From JTS-AC122 sp050246015 (GTDB taxonomy: Bacteria > Planctomycetota > Phycisphaerae > Phycisphaerales > UBA1924): a stretch of 64,000 nt of DNA. Location: the NCBI GenBank assembly GCA_050246015.1, contig JBFWWU010000018.1, forward strand, positions 21,022 through 85,021. The letters run 5' to 3'. Within the stretch, counting starts at the first letter, position 1, and the number at the start of each line of letters is the position of its first letter. Position numbers and translations under genes: made by a program. The notes under the pieces were generated by a model. It did not search any database. It had not been told where the DNA came from and saw only the letters and a list, made by a program, of their open reading frames with translations. This document shows positions 33,293 through 42,427 of this stretch, one piece after another.

Positions 33293-35413
33293 TCAGCATC
33301 CCGGCGGCGGACTGAAGAAGCACACCAGGAAGTCAAAGAAATCCTGGCTCGTCGTCGCCCCGTCGCCGTTGATGTCGCCTTGCCCCGCGAAGAACGAGAC
33401 GATGAAATCGAAGAAGTCCTGCGAGCCCACGACCCCGTCGTGGTTCCAGTCGCACGGGCACGGGTTCGGGCCGGGGATGTAGTTGCCGCCCCGGAATCGG
33501 ATCGGCTGCGGCGGGACGCCGTCGGGGTTCACCCCGAACACGTCGAACAGTTCGATCTCGTTGATCGGCGCCGTCGCCTGATTCGCGAGCAGGCGCAGAG
33601 ACGTCCCCATGACCGGCTGCGTCGAGCCAGACGGGGTAAAGAAAAACGGCTGATCGAAGTCGAAGAAGAAGCACGGCAGCGGGAACGGCGGCAGTTTGCC
33701 GCACCCCCCGATCGGCGGCACGATCCCGCCCGGCGGGCCCTGCACCACCCCCACGTTCCCGTTCGGCCTCACGAACGACGCCACCATCTGGCTCCCGTTG
33801 AATACATCGATGCGGACCGTCGGCGACCCGACCGACATGAAGTCCGCGTTCGCGTCCAGGCAACTCTCAGGCCGACCCCACAGCGCGGCGTCGCCCAGCG
33901 GCCAGTGCCCCGAGTTGTTCCACGGTCCCCAGGCGCGCAGATTCAGGCAGCGCCCCGGCACGTCGAGATTCAGCGGATCGGTGTCCAGATTGAGCCCAAT
34001 CCCCGGAACGTTGGGAAGATCGAACGACACCCCGTCCTGCCCGCTGGAGCCGATGTTGCTCACCAGCAGCCCCAGCGACAGCGGATCAATCTGGGCGTGT
34101 CCGAACGCGCTGACCAGGATCGGCGGTACGGGCGGCGACAACCCGTCCATGTCCGGCATCTCGATGCAGATCGAGAACGTCCCCGAGTTGATCGTCCCGT
34201 TCGGGATCCCCACCGTCACTTTCACGCGCCCATCAGGCAGCGGCTGGATCTGGCACTCGACCGTGACCGGCGGATTCTGTTGCCCGAAGGCGCAGCGGAT
34301 CGTGTCGCACAGACGATCGGCGCACTCGACGACCGACCCGCCCGTCCGGAACCGCACGCACGTGCGCAGGTCGTGGAAGAAGAACGGGACCCCGTTCTGC
34401 ACCCCGTGCAGCCGGTTCCACATCACCAGTTTCTTGTTCGGCGGCCAGTCCCCTTCCAGGAACAGGCACAGCCGACCGTTGACCACCTCGCCGTAGACAT
34501 AGCGAGTGTTCGGCGGATCCGGCAACGGCAGCGGGACAAAGTTGTTCGGCGTCGTCGCCGCAGGCTGTCCGGTCCCCCGCCACGCCCACGTGTCCAACGG
34601 GACTTCGACAAACACGTCAAAGAACGCCGGGCGGAACGGGCCGCGAGTCCCGTCACCCAGCATCAGCATGATCGGCCCCGGCGTCGCAGTGGGAGGGACC
34701 GGGCCCAGGCGTGCGGTGATCACCGTGTCGTCCGCGGTAAGCACGTCCAGGGGGATCAGGTTCGGTCCGTTCGGCACGACGCAGCAAATGTTGTCGGGGT
34801 TGTTCCCGAATCCCGAGCCGACGATCGTGATGATGTCGCCGACGTGCCCCTGCGGCGGCGTGAAGCCGTTGATCACCGGCGCCGGCGAACAGTTCACCTG
34901 CGAGCACAGCGAACCCGGACCGTTGAACACCCCGCCCGCCGCCTGGCACTGCGCCGCCGTCAGTTGCTGGCACACCGTACCCACGCAGCAGGCGCCCGTG
35001 ATCAGGATTTGTCCGCGGATCTCGCCGCCGGGGAAGTTCTGGGTATGCACGTTGATGTACAGGCCGTTGTTCAATAGCGCCGCGGCCTGTGCGGCCGTCA
35101 ACTGAAAGGTCCCGCTTACCGGCGAGCCGTTGGGAAGCGGGACGATCACCGGCCCGTTGGTCCCCGCCGGCGCCTGGTGAATGTGCGCCGCCGTCTGCGG
35201 CGACGACAACCCGCTGAACTGGTACATCAGCATGATCTGATTGGTCGCCGTGTTGAGCGTGGCCATGCCGGTCCCGGTCGCCGGCGTCGGAACCGGGGGC
35301 ACCTCCTGCGCCCCGTTCATGGTGATCGAGAACACCGGCCCGGTCTGTGCCAATGCGGCAGCCGCCAGCGCGACGCCGCAACACGCTCCCAATATGGAAA
35401 CGTACTGACGCAT
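33293..35413 (-). CDS. Secreted CHRD-domain protein with GACC repeat and SQDFFDF tail
   Basis: A 706-residue exported protein. The signal peptide (SILGACCGVALAAAALAQ) is followed by a CHRD domain (about 25-140, AAHIHQAPAGTNGPV). One GACC-type cysteine repeat (about 147-178), an IPT/TIG-like segment (about 185-265, INGFTPPQGHVGDIITIVGS) and a long beta-rich region (about 270-650) come next. The tail starts near CPCDWNHDGVVGSQD. Both 12-residue loops in this tail keep all expected ligand positions (D-x-N-x-D-G ... D). The start follows AGGAG. The CHRD domain is known from chordin and from bacterial surface proteins. Confidence 0.85.
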   Translation of the reverse strand: MRQYVSILGACCGVALAAAALAQTGPVFSITMNGAQEVPPVPTPATGTGMATLNTATNQIMLMYQFSGLSSPQTAAHIHQAPAGTNGPVIVPLPNGSPVSGTFQLTAAQAAALLNNGLYINVHTQNFPGGEIRGQILITGACCVGTVCQQLTAAQCQAAGGVFNGPGSLCSQVNCSPAPVINGFTPPQGHVGDIITIVGSGFGNNPDNICCVVPNGPNLIPLDVLTADDTVITARLGPVPPTATPGPIMLMLGDGTRGPFRPAFFDVFVEVPLDTWAWRGTGQPAATTPNNFVPLPLPDPPNTRYVYGEVVNGRLCLFLEGDWPPNKKLVMWNRLHGVQNGVPFFFHDLRTCVRFRTGGSVVECADRLCDTIRCAFGQQNPPVTVECQIQPLPDGRVKVTVGIPNGTINSGTFSICIEMPDMDGLSPPVPPILVSAFGHAQIDPLSLGLLVSNIGSSGQDGVSFDLPNVPGIGLNLDTDPLNLDVPGRCLNLRAWGPWNNSGHWPLGDAALWGRPESCLDANADFMSVGSPTVRIDVFNGSQMVASFVRPNGNVGVVQGPPGGIVPPIGGCGKLPPFPLPCFFFDFDQPFFFTPSGSTQPVMGTSLRLLANQATAPINEIELFDVFGVNPDGVPPQPIRFRGGNYIPGPNPCPCDWNHDGVVGSQDFFDFIVSFFAGQGDINGDGATTSQDFFDFLVCFFSPPPGC

Positions 35414-35548
35414 ACGAGTCTCCTCTTGCTGCAAACGATCCAACGAGACACACCCGGCGCAACGCGCAACCGGTTCATGAGCCGCGAACGTCAAACTCAC
35501 ACGTACCGCGCACCGATAGCATCAGAAATCCTCCCACGTGAGAGTCCC

Positions 35549-35576
35549 ATCCTAACGGAAACGCTCTCAAGCGCAA
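35549..35576 (-). promoter_or_regulatory. Possible promoter of the CHRD/tail gene
   Basis: On the minus strand TTGCGC (35576-35571) and TAGGAT (35554-35549), each four of six matches, are spaced 16 bases apart. They would give a leader of about 130 bases. No other pair in the 229-base gap is better. Confidence 0.3.
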
Positions 35577-35642
35577 AGATAAATCTCGCGCATCTACGAA
35601 CGCACTGCGAACGTCCGCGCGGCGATCCCCCAAGTACCAGAA

Positions 35643-36512
35643 TCACTCAGTTTCGTCGTCCAGCACGTCCACAAGCTGCTCCCCGCGCTCACGCGCGTGC
35701 AGCCACGCCACCATATCACGCGGCGGCTTCCCCATGCCCGGCGTGATCCCGCGCTTCGTCGTCGCAAGAAACTCCGCGAGTTCCATCACCGGCGGGCACG
35801 CCGCACCCCGCTCCCGCAGCGTCGTGATCGCCTGTTCTCGCGGCATCGGCCGACGTAGCACGTCCCGGAACGCACGCCGTAGTTCCGTGATGTGCTCCCG
35901 TGGAAATCCATGGCGACGCAGCCCCACCTGGTTCAGCCCCCCGATCCGGTTACGTTCGTTCACCATGCAGAACGGTGGCACGTCCAGCGACACCGCGCAG
36001 TCCCCAGACATCATCACCAGACGCCCGATCCGGCAGAACTGATGGATCACCGCGTTTCCACCCAGCGTCACGTTGTCCCCGACTTCCCCATGCCCCGCCA
36101 CGCCGGCCCCATTCACGAACACCACGTTGTTCCCTACCTTCGCGTCGTGCGCCACGTGCGAGTTCACCATCAGGAACACCTTGTCACCGACCCGGGTCGG
36201 CGTGTGGTCATTGCTCGCCGCGTGCACCGTCGCATGCTCTCGGATCAGGCAGTTCTTCCCAATAACCACCCCCGCCGTCTTGGCCCCCGGCGCAAACTTG
36301 TAGTCCTGCGGCTCAAACCCGATACATGCAAATGGATACAGGATCGTGCTCTCCCCGATCGTCGTCGGCCCGTTGATGTAGTTGTTCCCCATCAACCTCA
36401 CCCCCGATTCCAGCCGGACTCGACCGATGAGCACGCAGTACGGGCCGATCTCAACCCCCGGAGCCAGTTCGGCGTCCGAGGACACTGTCGCAGTCGCGTG
36501 AATGGAAGCCAT
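35643..36512 (-). CDS. lpxA: Acyl-ACP--UDP-N-acetylglucosamine O-acyltransferase
   Basis: This 289-residue left-handed beta-helix acyltransferase performs the first step of lipid A synthesis. Hexapeptide repeats fill residues about 5-185, with the catalytic histidine in MVNSHVAHDAKVG (about 120-130) and the family's GGNAVIHQFCRIG segment. The C-terminal 60 residues are longer than in E. coli LpxA (262 residues). The ATG at 36512 was chosen; a TTG three codons upstream is less likely. Together with the rest of the pathway, not in this window, it implies an outer membrane with lipid A. Confidence 0.93.
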   Translation of the reverse strand: MASIHATATVSSDAELAPGVEIGPYCVLIGRVRLESGVRLMGNNYINGPTTIGESTILYPFACIGFEPQDYKFAPGAKTAGVVIGKNCLIREHATVHAASNDHTPTRVGDKVFLMVNSHVAHDAKVGNNVVFVNGAGVAGHGEVGDNVTLGGNAVIHQFCRIGRLVMMSGDCAVSLDVPPFCMVNERNRIGGLNQVGLRRHGFPREHITELRRAFRDVLRRPMPREQAITTLRERGAACPPVMELAEFLATTKRGITPGMGKPPRDMVAWLHARERGEQLVDVLDDETE

Positions 36513-36709
36513 AGGGGGCAATGCTAGGTGTGCGGCGACGATCGCGAAGGACCCGCGCGCGGGGGAGGCATCTCAATTCCCCCGCCCGGGCCTATTGCAA
36601 TTTGGGCAGAGTGCGGCATTATTTGACATTCGGCTTACCCAAGACGACGCCTCCGGGTACATCTGATACATGCCTTCCCACGGGCATCGCCTCGCACAAG
36701 GAGTCCATC

Positions 36710-38092
36710 ATGAAATCAGCCGCCGCACGAACACTCCTCGCCCTGGCGATCGGCAGCGCGATCGGCGCCGGTGCGAAGGCCGCCCGCGGGCAATGCGACA
36801 CCCAGGGACCCGACGTCATCGTCGGCGTCCTCGGGCCCAGCGTCGCGAACTACTCCAGCACCGGCGGCGTCGAGGCCTTCTCCGTCAATGCCTCCCTCTG
36901 CAACGTCGGGAGCGAGCACCTGGACTTCAACGGCAACACCAGCGCCCACCCGATCATCGCCCAGAATCTCTACCGCTACAAGGTGGTCGCCGGCGCCGGC
37001 CGCTTCGAGCAGATCGGCATGAGCTGGTGCTTCCACACCTTCCTCGCGCTCGCGCAGAACACCTGCTGCGCCGATTGCCAGCCCGGCGCCACCTGGCAAC
37101 TCGGCATCCACTGCGGTAGCGCCGAGACCGCTTCCATCATGGGTTCCACCCAGGCCCTCGGTCCCAGGCACCAGGTCAACGCCGCCACCGGCGTCTTCCC
37201 GTTCCCGCCCGCCAATCCGACCCAGCCCGATTCGCTCGCGCGCCGCCTGCGCGCCGCCATCAGCGACGTCGATCCGTCCCAGCAGGGGGGAGGCCGATAT
37301 TTCGTCGAACACATCGTCGTTTCTTCGCACGACGCCTCCGCAGGAAACTCCTTGAACAACGCCAGCCACCGCGAGGCCGTCCTCTCCGGGTCCGGCTCCG
37401 CCTGGAACATGTCGATCATCGGGTCGGTGCAGCAGCAAATTCCCGCGATCATGGCCTGGCCCGCCGCCGAGCCCGGCGTGTCGATCTCCGTCGTGGATGT
37501 CCCCGGAGACGGCCGGCTCATCATCGCGGGCAAGGCGACCGAAATCGCACCCGGCGCGTGGCGCTACGAATACGCCGTCGAAAACCTCAACTCCCACCGC
37601 AGCGTCCGCTCCCTCGCGGTCCCCATCGACCCCGCTTCCCCGCCGACGAACATCGGCTTCCACGACGTGTCGTACCACTCCGGCGACGGGCCCGGCAACG
37701 TCAACTTCGACGATGCCGATTGGAGAGCGACCGTCGGATCCTCGATCGTCTGGAGCACCGACGCCGAGACTGACAACCCCAGCGCCAACGCCCTGCGCTG
37801 GGGAACCCTGTACAACTTCCGCTTCGATTCGTTCGTCGCCCCCGCCGCGGGCACGCTCACGCTCGGTCTCTATCGCCCCGGGACCCCCGACGCGGTCACC
37901 GCCGGCGGCCTCCCCGTGCCCGCCGCCGCGGTCTGCGCCGCCGACTGGAACGACTCCGGCACCGTGGATTCCCAGGACTTCTTCGATTTCCTGGCGGACC
38001 TCTTCGCCGGCGACGCCGACTTCAACGGCGACATGATCACCAACTCGCAGGACTTCTTTGACTTCATCGCCGCTCTCTTCGCCGGGTGCTGA
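36710..38092 (+). CDS. Secreted protein with C-terminal SQDFFDF tail, function unknown
   Basis: A 460-residue exported protein. A signal peptide (TLLALAIGSAIGAGAKAARG) is followed by a beta-rich domain I do not recognise (about 30-395), containing several cysteines (TCCADCQPG near 122). The tail is CAADWN and onward (from 37934). Its loops have Ser at ligand position 5 of loop 1 (DWNDSG) and Met in place of the glycine in loop 2 (DFNGDM). The start follows AAGGAG (36698-36703). It is divergent from lpxA and ends 12 bases from convergent aroB. Confidence 0.8.
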   Translation: MKSAAARTLLALAIGSAIGAGAKAARGQCDTQGPDVIVGVLGPSVANYSSTGGVEAFSVNASLCNVGSEHLDFNGNTSAHPIIAQNLYRYKVVAGAGRFEQIGMSWCFHTFLALAQNTCCADCQPGATWQLGIHCGSAETASIMGSTQALGPRHQVNAATGVFPFPPANPTQPDSLARRLRAAISDVDPSQQGGGRYFVEHIVVSSHDASAGNSLNNASHREAVLSGSGSAWNMSIIGSVQQQIPAIMAWPAAEPGVSISVVDVPGDGRLIIAGKATEIAPGAWRYEYAVENLNSHRSVRSLAVPIDPASPPTNIGFHDVSYHSGDGPGNVNFDDADWRATVGSSIVWSTDAETDNPSANALRWGTLYNFRFDSFVAPAAGTLTLGLYRPGTPDAVTAGGLPVPAAAVCAADWNDSGTVDSQDFFDFLADLFAGDADFNGDMITNSQDFFDFIAALFAGC

Positions 38093-38104
38093 CCGTCGCC
38101 CCCG

Positions 38105-39250
38105 CTAGGTTTCTCGGATCGCGTCCAGCCCCGCGATCAGCACGCCCGTATCCGCCAGTTCCACCACGGCGCACGCCGGGCTCCCGCCCGTCGGCACGGC
38201 GAGCCGGATCACCCCCGCCGCGACCTTCTTGTCGTCCCGCATCGCCTCGATGAGCACGTCACTCGGCGGGAGCCCGCTGGCCCGCGCCGGCAAGCCCGCC
38301 AGTTCGAGCATCCCGCGCACCCGATCGGCCGTCCCCGCGGCGCTCACGCCCAGGCGCTCGGCGCACACGGTCTCGGCGACGATCCCCAGCGCGACCGCCT
38401 CCCCATGCGCCGCCCCGATCACCGCCTCCACCGCGTGCCCCACCGTGTGACCCATGTTCAGGACCATCCGCCCGCCGTGGTCGCCGCGCTCTTCACGCGG
38501 GTCCGCGTGCACCACCCGCGCCTTGATCGCGACGTTGCGCGCCACAAGTTCCACCCACGCCCCGGCGTCGCCCGAACGCACGCCCGGCATCGCGCTGCGC
38601 GTGAACTCCAGCAGCGACGCATCCCCCCAGTCCGCCCCCAGCAGCGCGTGCTTGATGCACTCGGCCAGACCGCTGCGGAGTTCCCGCGCCGGCAGCGAAC
38701 GCAGCATGTCCACGTCGCACAGCACCAGCACCGGGTGATGAAAACTCCCCGCCATGTTCTTCTTGAGCGCCCCCGCGACCGTCAGGTTGATCCCCGTCTT
38801 GCCCCCGATCGCCGCATCGACCATCGACAGCAGCGTCGTGGGGCAATGGACCACCGGCACGCCGCGCCGGTACACCGCCGCCGCGAATCCCGCGACGTCC
38901 CCCACGATCCCGCCTCCGAGCGCGACGATCGGCTCCCCGCGCTCCAGCCGGTGCCGAACCCCGGCCTGCAAAATCGCCTCCAGCGTCGCCAGCGATTTGT
39001 CCGGCTCCGACGCGCGCACCGGGCATTCCGCGGCGATCACCCCCGCCCGGTTCAGCGAGTCCCGAGCGCCGGCGACCAGCCCCGCCGGCACGTTCGCATC
39101 GGCCACCAGCAGCGCCCGCCGCGCCATCGGCAGCAGCGCGGCGCATCGACTCCCCAGCGATTCAATCAGCCCCGACGCCACCACCACCTCGTACGCCGCG
39201 CCGGGTGACTCGAGCGCCAAGACGGAAATGGACCGGATCGCGGGCGTCAC
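38105..39250 (-). CDS. aroB: 3-dehydroquinate synthase
   Basis: A 381-residue enzyme of the shikimate pathway that converts DAHP to 3-dehydroquinate using NAD and a divalent metal. GGGIVGDVAGFAAAVYRRG (about residues 110-128), CPTTLLSMVDAAIGGKTG and the metal ligand region (GLAECIKHALLG, NMGHTVGHAVEAV, AAHGEAVALG) are typical. The GTG at 39250 was chosen because rsfS stops at 39261; a longer start would run into that gene. It is probably co-transcribed with rsfS (10 bases apart). Confidence 0.93.
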   Translation of the reverse strand: MTPAIRSISVLALESPGAAYEVVVASGLIESLGSRCAALLPMARRALLVADANVPAGLVAGARDSLNRAGVIAAECPVRASEPDKSLATLEAILQAGVRHRLERGEPIVALGGGIVGDVAGFAAAVYRRGVPVVHCPTTLLSMVDAAIGGKTGINLTVAGALKKNMAGSFHHPVLVLCDVDMLRSLPARELRSGLAECIKHALLGADWGDASLLEFTRSAMPGVRSGDAGAWVELVARNVAIKARVVHADPREERGDHGGRMVLNMGHTVGHAVEAVIGAAHGEAVALGIVAETVCAERLGVSAAGTADRVRGMLELAGLPARASGLPPSDVLIEAMRDDKKVAAGVIRLAVPTGGSPACAVVELADTGVLIAGLDAIRET

Positions 39251-39260
39251 GTGGCTCAAC

Positions 39261-39686
39261 TCATGTGCTCCGCAGCCCCGTCCGGTCCCGCGAAACCTGG
39301 TCCGCACGCTCCCACGGCACCCGCGGCGCGTCGCCCCACAGCATCTCCAGATCGTAATGCGCCCGCGTGTTGGGCTCGAAGATGTGCGCGATCACGTCCA
39401 CGCAGTCCAGCACCACCCACGTCGTCCGATCGTCCACGTTCCGCCGGAACGCCGGATACCCCAGCCCCTCCGCCGCCTGCGCCGCGTCATCGCTCGCCGA
39501 ACGCATCTGCCGATCCGACGTCCCCGATGCGATCACGATGAAGTCCGAAACGCTCGACATCCCCGTCACGTCCAGCACCGCGATGTCCGTGCATTTGTCG
39601 TCGTGCAACACCCGCGCAATGGCAATGGCGGCCTCGCGAGCCGCATTCTTGACGGATGGTTTGGTCGATTGGGTGGGTGTTGGCAT
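39261..39686 (-). CDS. rsfS: Ribosome silencing factor (Iojap/DUF143 family)
   Basis: A 141-residue protein of the RsfS family, which binds ribosomal protein L14 and prevents subunit joining in stationary phase. The core is DKCTDIAVLDVTGMSSVSDF (about 29-48), then IASGTSDRQMRSASDDA, and WVVLDCVDVIAHIFEPNTR near the C-terminus. The ATG at 39686 was chosen over an earlier one at 39731, which adds 15 residues with no similarity. aroB follows directly. Confidence 0.9.
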   Translation of the reverse strand: MPTPTQSTKPSVKNAAREAAIAIARVLHDDKCTDIAVLDVTGMSSVSDFIVIASGTSDRQMRSASDDAAQAAEGLGYPAFRRNVDDRTTWVVLDCVDVIAHIFEPNTRAHYDLEMLWGDAPRVPWERADQVSRDRTGLRST

Positions 39687-39864
39687 TGAGTGGACTGATT
39701 CCTGTAGTCGCCCCGCCCGGCCGGGCATCAAGGATAGTTCAGGCCAGCCTCAGCGGGAAGTGAATCCCGACCTTTCCAGTCCGACATCATCCTTCGCCGC
39801 CATCAGGTATTTTTCGGTCGCCCCGCCTGCCTCGCACCCGTATGCGGGTTATGCTGTTGCCTGC

Positions 39865-40782
39865 ATGATCGCACCCGGTTCGGACAGCCCGGCGACATCG
39901 GCTCCCAGCGTAGCCGCTCGCGCCTCTCAGGCCCGGGATGAACGCCCCCTGCTCGACGTTCGCGATCTCTGCACTCATTTCCCCATCCGCTCCGGCGTGC
40001 TCCAGCGCGTCACAGGCCACGTCCGGGCCGTCGACGGCGTCTCATTCTCCATCGGCACCGGCGAAACCCTCGGACTAGTCGGCGAATCCGGGTGCGGAAA
40101 GACCACCGTCGGTCGAACCCTCCTCCGGCTCATCCCAGCCACTTCCGGCAAGGTCTTCTTCGACGGCCGGGACGTCTACCAGGCCCGCGGCGCCGAACTG
40201 CAAGCCCTCCGCCGAAACATGCAGATCATCTTCCAGGACCCCGGCGGCTCGCTCAACCCCCGCATGCGCATCGCCTCGATCATCGGCGAGCCGCTGCTCG
40301 TCCACGGTATCGTCCCCCCAGGCGATCGCGCCCTCCTCCGGCACAAGGTCGAAGAACTCCTCGAACGCTCCGGGATGCCCCGGTACGCCGCCGACCGCTA
40401 CCCGCACGAGTTCTCCGGCGGGCAGCGCCAGCGCATCGGGATCGCCCGCGCCCTCGCGCTGCAACCCAGGTTCATCGTCTGCGACGAACCCACCTCCGCC
40501 CTTGACGTCTCCATCCAGGCTCAGATTCTGAACTTATTGACGGATCTTCAGCGTGACTTCGGGCTCTCGTACCTGTTCATCAGCCACGACATGGCGGTGA
40601 TTCAGCACGTGTGCAGGCGCATCGCCGTCATGTACAAGGGCAAAATCGTCGAAGAAGGTTCACGCGAAGATATCCTGCGTCGCCCACAACACCCCTACAC
40701 GCAGTCGCTCCTCAGCGCGGTCCCCGAAACCGATCCGCGCCGAAAGAAACAGCGCGTCGTGTTCGAGGGTGGTGCGAGGTAA
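39865..40782 (+). CDS. ABC transporter ATP-binding protein, oligopeptide/dipeptide type (OppF/DppF-like)
   Basis: A 305-residue ATPase with Walker A GESGCGKTT (about 73-81), signature FSGGQRQRIGIARAL (about 172-186), Walker B VCDEPTSALD (about 195-204), the switch histidine in FISHDMAV and the C-terminal HPYTQSLLSAVP typical of OppD/OppF. It should power peptide or nickel uptake, but no permease or binding protein is in the window, so the partner genes are elsewhere or the gene is orphaned. The ATG at 39865 has no clear ribosome-binding site; a weak -10-like TATGCT lies at 39850-39855. Its stop codon overlaps the next gene's start (TAATG). Confidence 0.88.
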   Translation: MIAPGSDSPATSAPSVAARASQARDERPLLDVRDLCTHFPIRSGVLQRVTGHVRAVDGVSFSIGTGETLGLVGESGCGKTTVGRTLLRLIPATSGKVFFDGRDVYQARGAELQALRRNMQIIFQDPGGSLNPRMRIASIIGEPLLVHGIVPPGDRALLRHKVEELLERSGMPRYAADRYPHEFSGGQRQRIGIARALALQPRFIVCDEPTSALDVSIQAQILNLLTDLQRDFGLSYLFISHDMAVIQHVCRRIAVMYKGKIVEEGSREDILRRPQHPYTQSLLSAVPETDPRRKKQRVVFEGGAR

Positions 40783-42341
40783 TGATCGTGAAGCAAAGCG
40801 GTATCACTGTGCAGCGGACGTCCCATGGCGTGGACACCGCGCCCCCGCAGTTCCCACCCCCCGGCGTGTTCCGCATCGCCATCATCGGCGCCGGGTTCTC
40901 CGGCTCCATGCTCGCCCTCCACCTTTCCCGTGCCGCACGCCCCGACCGGATCGAAGTCCTCCTCTTCGAGAAGTGCGGTGTGTTCGCGCCCGGGCTGGCC
41001 TACGGCCAGGCCCGGTCCACCAACCTGCTCAACGTCCCCGCGGGGAACATGAGCGCCCTCCCCGACGACCCCGACCACTTCCTCCGCTGGGCTCAGCAGC
41101 GCGACGCCCACGTGACCGGCGGTGATTTCCTCCCCCGGCGCTTGTACGGGCAGTATCTGCGCGCGGTCCTCGATCACGCCGACGCGGCCAACCTGTGCCG
41201 CGTCCATGCTGACGTCCGCGACGTCACCGAGCAACCCGACGGGTCGTTCGACCTTGCCGCCTCCGACGCCCGTCGCTGGCGCTGTGACAGCGTGGTGCTC
41301 TGCGTCGGCAACTCCCCCCCCAGCCAGGCGTGGCTCCGCGGCGTCGAGATCTCTTCTCAGGAGCCCCTCGCCACCCTCGTGCAAGATCCCTGGGCCCCCG
41401 CCGCCCTCGACGGGCTCGCCGCCGGCGACGCCGGCGAGCATCAAGACGTCCTGCTCGTCGGCGCCGGGCTCACGATGGTGGACATCGTCACCGAACTCCG
41501 CGCCCGCGGTCACAAGGGAGTCATCCACGCCCTCTCGCGCCGCGGCATCCTCCCCGCCGCCCACCGCAGCCCCAGCCGTCCTCCCGCTCACCGAGCGCCG
41601 CTCGTCGATCTCTCCGCATGGGATGGACGCGCCAGATCGCTCGTGCGCCTTGTGCGCGCCGGCATCTCCTCCGCCGCCGCCAGGGGCGTCAACTGGCGCG
41701 AGGTCATCGCCTCGCTCCGGGGCGCGACGCCCGACATCTGGCGACGCATGAACCCTCCCGAGCAGGACACGTTCCTCAGGCATCTTCGGACCTACTGGGA
41801 CGCGGCCCGGCATCGGCTCGCGCCGCGCATCGCCGACCACATCGCCGCCGAGATCGACGCCGCCTCCCTCGTCCTCCACGCCGGTCGTATCCGAACCATC
41901 CGCCCCGCCGGCGAAGGCGTCGAGGTCTCCTATCAGCCCCGCCGGCGCGCCGCCAGCCCCCTCCATCCGCCCTCGCTCCAGCGCCTGCGCGTCGCTCGCG
42001 TCATCAACTGCACCGGCCCCGAATGCGACATCAACCTCATAGGCCTCCCGGTGATCGACGCCATGTTGCGCCATGGCCTCATCCGCCCCGACCGCCATCG
42101 CATCGGTATCGATTGCACCCCAGAGGGCCAGGTGATCCGAACCAGCGGCGACGTCAACCAGAACCTGTGGGTGCTGGGCCCGGCCCGGCGCGGGGCGCTC
42201 TGGGAGACCACGGCGGTGCCCGAACTGCGCACTCAGGCCGCCTCTCTCGCCCAGACGCTCGCCTCGCGCGCCGCGAACCGGCGCCCCGCCACCCCGATCG
42301 TTGAATCCAAGCCAGCCGCCCACGAGCAGCCCGCCGCCTGA
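40782..42341 (+). CDS. FAD/NAD(P)-binding protein (FAD_NAD_binding_9 type)
   Basis: A 519-residue flavoprotein with the N-terminal dinucleotide-binding motif IIGAGFSGSM (about 33-42) and a second nucleotide motif VLLVGAGLTMVDIVTELR (about 226). The layout resembles YdhS-like and hydroxyacylglutathione-hydrolase-fused FAD/NAD(P)-binding proteins. The substrate is unknown. The ATG lies in TAATG, overlapping the ABC ATPase stop, so translation is coupled; whether the two proteins work together is not evident. It is cytoplasmic by appearance. Confidence 0.75.
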   Translation: MIVKQSGITVQRTSHGVDTAPPQFPPPGVFRIAIIGAGFSGSMLALHLSRAARPDRIEVLLFEKCGVFAPGLAYGQARSTNLLNVPAGNMSALPDDPDHFLRWAQQRDAHVTGGDFLPRRLYGQYLRAVLDHADAANLCRVHADVRDVTEQPDGSFDLAASDARRWRCDSVVLCVGNSPPSQAWLRGVEISSQEPLATLVQDPWAPAALDGLAAGDAGEHQDVLLVGAGLTMVDIVTELRARGHKGVIHALSRRGILPAAHRSPSRPPAHRAPLVDLSAWDGRARSLVRLVRAGISSAAARGVNWREVIASLRGATPDIWRRMNPPEQDTFLRHLRTYWDAARHRLAPRIADHIAAEIDAASLVLHAGRIRTIRPAGEGVEVSYQPRRRAASPLHPPSLQRLRVARVINCTGPECDINLIGLPVIDAMLRHGLIRPDRHRIGIDCTPEGQVIRTSGDVNQNLWVLGPARRGALWETTAVPELRTQAASLAQTLASRAANRRPATPIVESKPAAHEQPAA

Positions 42342-42427
42342 CATCTTCCCCGCACGCTACCCCTTACACGGTTACGATCGCCGAGTCCGGGCGGACATCC
42401 CGGGCCGCCTAGATTGCGAAGGACACG

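Noticed and set aside
36623..36651. TTGACA as the -35 of a promoter for the tail protein at 36710
   Set aside because: No acceptable -10 lies 16-18 bases downstream.
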